The position numbers were made by a program, and so were the translations under genes. DNA of 9,499 bases from Candidatus Methanovirga basalitermitum (lineage in GTDB: Archaea; Methanobacteriota; Methanobacteria; Methanobacteriales; Methanobacteriaceae): positions 1 through 9,499 of the forward strand of contig JAISZW010000070.1 in assembly GCA_031284445.1 (NCBI GenBank). Reading direction: 5' to 3'. Below the pieces are notes generated by a model. It was not told the DNA's origin. It worked only from the letters and a program-made list of their open reading frames with translations, and made no database searches. Shown piece by piece: positions 6,652 through 9,499 of the stretch. Positions within the stretch are counted from its first letter, which is position 1, and every line of letters starts with the position of its first letter.

Positions 6652-7239
6652 ATGAGTTTTTTAAATGAACCAAACATACCTTTTAATTTAGATATTTTTT
6701 ATTTTTTTAATCATGGCATATCTAATCCTATTTTAGATACTACAATACCTATTCTTACAACCAATATAACAGATTATTCTCTTTTAGGATCGGTCATTAT
6801 ATTCCTTATCTATGGAATATTCACAAACGAAAAAAAGATTAAAATGGTATCTATTTACTTGATTCTTTCAATTATATTCCAGCGTTTCATTATAACAATA
6901 TTAAAATCTTTATTTTATGAACCAAGACCATTCATAGTTTTAAGTAATGTAATTAAATTAGTTCCTGATAGTTTATCATCATTTCCTTCAGGACATAGTT
7001 CTGCAATATTTGCATTTGTAACGGTCATTGCTTTAACATGTACTATAAAAGTTAAAGGCTTTAATCTTACATGGATTTTATATCCAATAGCTATTTTTTT
7101 AGGAATTTCACGAATATATGTTGGAGTTCATTATCCTTTTGATGTTTTTGTAGGGGGACTAATTGGATTTCTATCAGCATATATTGTCGTGAAAGTAGGT
7201 GAGAAATATTTTCACGACAAAATTAAGATCATAGTTTAA
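6652..7239 (+). CDS. PAP2-family membrane phosphatase
   Basis: This is a 195-residue integral membrane protein with all three phosphatase motifs. They are KxxxxxxRP (Lys85, Arg92, Pro93), PSGH (112-115, with the acid-base His115) and SRxxxxxHxxxD (Ser153, Arg154, nucleophile His160, Asp164). Hydrophobic segments near 43-57, 66-84, 117-130, 140-152 and 165-181 fit the usual five to six membrane spans. Such enzymes remove phosphate from lipid phosphates or polyprenyl pyrophosphates outside the membrane; the substrate here is not known. The start follows an AGGTGG site directly after the phoU stop, 9 bases before the ATG. Co-transcription with pstB-phoU suggests a link to phosphate recovery, which is inference. 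It converges on larE with a 4-base gap. Confidence 0.93.
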   Translation: MSFLNEPNIPFNLDIFYFFNHGISNPILDTTIPILTTNITDYSLLGSVIIFLIYGIFTNEKKIKMVSIYLILSIIFQRFIITILKSLFYEPRPFIVLSNVIKLVPDSLSSFPSGHSSAIFAFVTVIALTCTIKVKGFNLTWILYPIAIFLGISRIYVGVHYPFDVFVGGLIGFLSAYIVVKVGEKYFHDKIKIIV

Positions 7240-7242
7240 CAC

Positions 7243-7255
7243 CCTAAATTTTAGG
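7243..7255. terminator. Small hairpin between the converging PAP2 and larE genes
   Basis: CCTAAA and TTTAGG face each other around a single base, covering the last codons of larE just after the PAP2 stop. It could slow transcription from either side but carries no clear T-run, so its role as a terminator is uncertain. Confidence 0.3.
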
Positions 7256-8296
7256 TCTTATTAAAGGCAAAACTTTTATAAGGAGATTATGAACATCTTC
7301 CTTATCATTAATCTTCCTTGCAACAATTTTACCTTTCTCAAAAAGAGTTAAATTTCTCCCATCTATATCTAACATGACCACACCCATTTCATGAGAACAT
7401 TTAACCTCACCAATATTTTTAAGTTCAGCACATGTCTTTTTAATATCTATCTTATAAGGTAAATCATTTTCAAACATTAGCTTATTAGCTTCATCCTTAC
7501 ATGGCTTATAAATAAGTTCTTTTTTTTCTTTTACTTGAGGTTCAAGATTTAAAGCAACTTTTCTGAACTTAACTGCTTTAAGTTCGTCGCATATATGATT
7601 TAATTTACTCTTACTTAAAATAGGCTCTATATTAACGAGTTCTATTAATGCAATATCATCTAAAATAAGTCTCACTCTGAGTTCATCAGTTTTTAAAATA
7701 GACTTTAAAAAGTTTTCTCCGTATCTAATCATGTTTATTTTTCTTTTAGTGATTTTGGTGTTTACCCCAATTCTTGTACTAAGACAAGTTGTTGATTTAA
7801 TATACTTGATATCATTCTTTTTCAAATATTCTATGATTTCACCTTTTTCTAATCCTGCTTCAACAAAAGGACTTAGAATACCCATTTCATAATTCACCAT
7901 TATTCCAGGTCTATTCTCCATTAAATCATCAATGTTTGTTCCATCAATCATAATAGATATATTATTTTCATCAGCTATTTTTCTTATTTTACTGTACATT
8001 AAATTTCTACAAATAAAACATCTGTTCGTTCCATTCTCACTAAAATTTTTATTTTTTAACAAGTCTTTATTTATTAAAACATGTTTAATACCAATAGTCT
8101 TAGCTATTTCACTAACCTCATTTGAAAAGCTACTTGGCATCAATCCATTATTAAAGGTAACAGCTATTACTTTTTCACTAACCTCTACTGCTACCCGTCC
8201 AAGCAATACACTATCCGCTCCTCCAGAAAAAGCTATTACAATCCTTTTATCTCTAAGAATATCTTTAACTTTCTTAATTTTCTCTTCAGTATTCAT
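7244..8296 (-). CDS. larE: LarE-like ATP-dependent sulfur transferase (PP-loop) with C-terminal extension
   Basis: The N-terminal 250 residues belong to the LarE/PP-loop family. They contain SGGADS (24-29, ATP pyrophosphatase loop), CFIC (Cys93, Cys96), DGTNIDDLMENRPG (118-131) and TTCLSTR with Cys171. LarE adenylates a pyridinium carboxylate and inserts sulfur for the nickel-pincer cofactor. Some members give up the sulfur of a cysteine, while others with three cysteines are proposed to use a [4Fe-4S] cluster. The three cysteines here fit the second type. About 95 extra residues (254-350) follow, with Cys266, Cys289 and Cys300 and a segment, MGVVMLDIDGRNLTLFEKGK, that I do not recognise. I start at 8296 (MNTEEKIKK). 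The frame extends to an ATG at 8368, but that adds a hydrophobic stretch untypical of the family and spans the likely promoter. No larA, larB or larC is nearby. Confidence 0.85.
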   Translation of the reverse strand: MNTEEKIKKVKDILRDKRIVIAFSGGADSVLLGRVAVEVSEKVIAVTFNNGLMPSSFSNEVSEIAKTIGIKHVLINKDLLKNKNFSENGTNRCFICRNLMYSKIRKIADENNISIMIDGTNIDDLMENRPGIMVNYEMGILSPFVEAGLEKGEIIEYLKKNDIKYIKSTTCLSTRIGVNTKITKRKINMIRYGENFLKSILKTDELRVRLILDDIALIELVNIEPILSKSKLNHICDELKAVKFRKVALNLEPQVKEKKELIYKPCKDEANKLMFENDLPYKIDIKKTCAELKNIGEVKCSHEMGVVMLDIDGRNLTLFEKGKIVARKINDKEDVHNLLIKVLPLIRPKI

Positions 8297-8321
8297 TTCA
8301 ATCAAATATAACCTTGATAAT

Positions 8322-8345
8322 GTTATAAAATTTGTTATATAAAAC
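8322..8345 (-). promoter_or_regulatory. Candidate TATA box of larE
   Basis: The minus strand contains GTTTTATATAAC (8345-8334) and TTTTATAAC (8330-8322). The first would place the transcription start near 8313, giving a leader of about 17 bases before the ATG at 8296. This supports the shorter larE start. Confidence 0.5.
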
Positions 8346-8369
8346 ATTATTAATGATAAAACAAGCATT

Positions 8370-8386
8370 TAAAAGTTTTCTTATTA
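8370..8386 (+). repeat. 17-bp direct repeat, left copy
   Basis: TAAAAGTTTTCTTATTA, identical to 8651-8667. Together the two copies bracket a segment with terminal inverted repeats and look like a target-site duplication. Confidence 0.75.
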
Positions 8387-8650
8387 TAGTGAATTGTAAA
8401 TTTATTTTTTCATATTTTCAATTTTTAAATGAATATTTTGGAAATTTATTATAATTGAAAATTCTTTAAATATTTTGTTAAATATACTTACATTATTTTT
8501 TTTAATATTAATTAATATTACTTATTTATTTAGAAAAATAAGTTATATAAATCGTGTGATTAAATAATTGATGATTTTAAAATGAATTAAAAAATTTATC
8601 AAATTCCAAAACTATATCTAATCAGATAAATTTAATTTCACAATTCACTA
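8387..8650. mobile_element. 264-bp AT-rich segment with terminal inverted repeats (MITE-like)
   Basis: The ends are TAGTGAATTGT at 8387-8397 and its exact complement ACAATTCACTA at 8640-8650. Less exact pairing continues inward (AAATTTA at 8398-8404 against TAAATTT at 8627-8633). Immediately outside both ends stands the same 17-bp sequence. Inverted ends plus flanking direct repeats and no reading frame is the layout of a miniature non-autonomous transposable element. The 17-bp duplication is longer than most insertion sequences make. No similar ends were found elsewhere in the window, so the driving enzyme is unknown. It lies between larE and the RNase P RNA gene. Confidence 0.6.
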
Positions 8651-8667
8651 TAAAAGTTTTCTTATTA
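8651..8667 (+). repeat. 17-bp direct repeat, right copy
   Basis: TAAAAGTTTTCTTATTA, identical to 8370-8386, directly outside the right inverted end of the 264-bp segment. Read on the minus strand its CTTTTATA edge could also act as a weak TATA element. Confidence 0.75.
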
Positions 8668-8675
8668 AAAAAATT
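8667..8675 (-). terminator. T-run terminator after RNase P RNA
   Basis: On the minus strand, about a dozen bases past the end of the P1 helix, there are seven T in a row. This is the usual archaeal style of transcription end. Confidence 0.6.
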
Positions 8676-8687
8676 AGAAATAGGGTT

Positions 8688-8976
8688 GATAGTATACCGA
8701 AATAACCCATCTTCTGTTTAACAGCATTCATCTTTGCGAACTACCTTGCCTCGAGAGTTGTCATCAGCACATTTGCTCTTGCACCCTATAGATTAGCCGT
8801 TTCACCGATCCTTTTAATGTCCATCCGTTACACATCATTGTCATCCATTAAAAGACGTGTCGTTTCTGCTCCAGTGTCATACTTCTCAGTATATGTTTTT
8901 CAACACTATAGTTCTCTATGGTGGATGGAGTTTCCTAAGTTAACAAATAACCAGTAGCTGTCCTCGGTTTACTATC
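8688..8976 (-). ncRNA. rnpB: RNase P RNA (archaeal type A)
   Basis: The minus strand carries the conserved landmarks of RNase P RNA, the catalytic RNA that removes the 5' leader of tRNA precursors. CR-I reads AGGAAACTCC (8936-8927), CR-V contains ACAGAA (8717-8712), and an internal GGTGAAACGGCTAA (near 8804-8791) is typical of archaeal RNase P RNA. The ends are set by the P1 helix: GATAGTAAACCG (8976-8965) pairs with CGGTATACTATC (8699-8688) with one mismatch. The resulting 289 nucleotides is normal for the archaeal A type. A good TATA box lies about 24 bases upstream and a T-run follows. It is the only structured RNA gene I can identify here. Confidence 0.93.
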
Positions 8977-8996
8977 ATTAACTATTATACTATTCA

Positions 8997-9010
8997 TTAT
9001 AAATAAATAT
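8997..9010 (-). promoter_or_regulatory. Promoter TATA box of RNase P RNA
   Basis: The minus strand reads ATATTTATTTATAA, with TTTATAA centred about 24 bases upstream of the predicted RNA 5' end at 8976. This is the expected archaeal spacing. Confidence 0.7.
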
Positions 9011-9080
9011 TTTTATTTTATGAAAATGAGTATTAAAATCATCACTAACATATAATAATTTTAAGTGAGATAAGTTAATT

Positions 9081-9102
9081 GTAGTTCTACTTATTGAACT
9101 AC
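9081..9102 (-). other. Hairpin downstream of the TnpB remnant (right-end-like)
   Basis: GTAGTTC (9081-9087) and GAACTAC (9096-9102) form a perfect 7-bp stem with an 8-base loop, about 45 bases past the last TnpB-like codons. IS200/IS605 elements carry subterminal hairpins at the right end, where the guide RNA also ends. The position fits such an end, but the rest of the element has decayed. Confidence 0.45.
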
Positions 9103-9130
9103 TATTCTTGAAATCGGAGATTTACAAGCA

Positions 9131-9325
9131 TAGATTCCTAATCCACTAACTCTTGTTAGTTTTACCAAAGGCAATCCCCGTCATCCCAACGATTCGAATG
9201 TTAATAGCTGCATTAACATCCCTATCATGAATAATATGATAATTAAGATAAATCTAGCTTCTAAAACTTAATCCAAGACTTTTATTAACATATCCACACT
9301 TATGACAAGTCTTAGAGACTCTGTC
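9131..9325 (-). pseudogene. tnpB: C-terminal remnant of TnpB (IS200/IS605 family)
   Basis: From 9325 the minus strand reads RVSKTCHKCGYVNKSLGL, then SFRS, a TAG stop (9254-9256), IYLNYHIIHDRDVNAAINI, and a final stop at 9146-9148. This is the zinc-ribbon and RuvC-III end of TnpB, the RNA-guided nuclease of IS605-type elements. In intact relatives the middle reads close to SWICPKCHTIHDRDVNAA. Here Trp has become a stop and both cysteines of the second pair have become Tyr, each explicable by a single G-to-A change. The catalytic Asp of HDRDVNAA survives. Nothing of the N-terminal 80 percent is present; upstream the sequence passes directly into the long repeat arm. It is inactive as a nuclease. 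Confidence 0.85.
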
Positions 9326-9499
9326 AAAAATTTGGTTGATAACAATTGTTATATTCAACCACATAACAATTGTTATAAGTAAAAGAATTAATAAAAAGAT
9401 GTGTGATATTTAATATCTATGATACGACAAAAAATACCACACAATAATGTATATGCTGATAAAGGTAATGTAAATTTAGAAAACGATATATTATGGGTT
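9320..9499 (-). repeat. Right arm of the long inverted dispersed repeat
   Basis: Read on the minus strand this matches 1-169. It has TTTTTGACAGA at the inner end (9330-9320), two perfect copies of ATAACAATTGTTAT at 9339-9352 and 9363-9376 (24 bp apart), and the inverted repeat TGTGTGATAT (9400-9409) against ATACCACACA (9434-9443). The inner palindrome extends further: GGTTGAT and ATTCAACC flank it with one extra base. The arm continues to the window edge and probably beyond. It is better preserved than the left arm. No protein was recognised in it. Confidence 0.8.

Noticed and set aside
7932..8342. 136-codon frame on + opposite larE
   Set aside because: It is the antisense shadow of a well-supported PP-loop gene and has no recognisable motif or ribosome binding site.
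8297..8368. Longer larE start at 8368 with a hydrophobic N-terminus
   Set aside because: The added residues are not typical of the family, and the stretch contains TATA-like elements placed well for the start at 8296.
9339..9376. CRISPR-like array
   Set aside because: There are only two 14-bp palindromes with a 10-bp gap, far too short for repeat-spacer units, and no cas genes are present.
1..9499. The whole window as a composite transposon bounded by the inverted repeat arms
   Set aside because: The arms are diverged and one is clearly more decayed, the left arm runs off the window, and the content is housekeeping genes on both strands. Two independent insertions are simpler.

Overview
The window is very AT-rich and clearly archaeal. 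It most likely comes from a hydrogenotrophic methanogen of the Methanobacteriales, with Methanobrevibacter as the best guess. The reasons are an archaeal type-A RNase P RNA, TATA-box promoters, a pair of genes (hcgE-hcgF) for the iron-guanylylpyridinol (FeGP) cofactor of the methanogen [Fe]-hydrogenase, and many decayed insertion sequences with archaeal-style transposases. No rRNA or tRNA gene and no CRISPR array was seen.

Layout from left to right. (1) 1-386: one arm of a long dispersed repeat, then the 3' end of a decayed insertion sequence with its terminal repeat. (2) 595-1575 (+): a radical-SAM protein of the SplB-like family. (3) 1590-2500: two abutting transposase remnants, an IS630-family one on + and an unrelated DDE-type one on -. 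(4) 3967-2746 (-): the operon hcgE-hcgF. (5) 4122-4640 (-): a small exported-protein pseudogene whose 5' end abuts a second copy of the insertion sequence seen at the left edge (4625-5032). (6) 5205-7239 (+): pstB, phoU and a PAP2-type membrane phosphatase in a tight operon. (7) 8296-7244 (-): a LarE-like PP-loop sulfur transferase with an unusual cysteine-containing C-terminal extension. (8) 8370-8667: an AT-rich segment with terminal inverted repeats between 17-bp direct repeats, which looks like a small non-autonomous element. (9) 8976-8688 (-): RNase P RNA. (10) 9060-9330 (-): the C-terminal remnant of a TnpB protein with a right-end-like hairpin, followed by the second, inverted arm of the long repeat (9320-9499).

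Functionally there are four core modules: FeGP cofactor maturation, phosphate handling (PstB ATPase, PhoU regulator and a lipid-phosphate-type phosphatase), a sulfur-insertion enzyme, and tRNA 5' processing. They are separated by a graveyard of mobile elements in which every transposase-like gene is broken. No intact new multi-gene system is visible. The least explained items are the long repeat with paired 14-bp palindromes, the 264-bp element with 17-bp flanking repeats, and the C-terminal extension of LarE.
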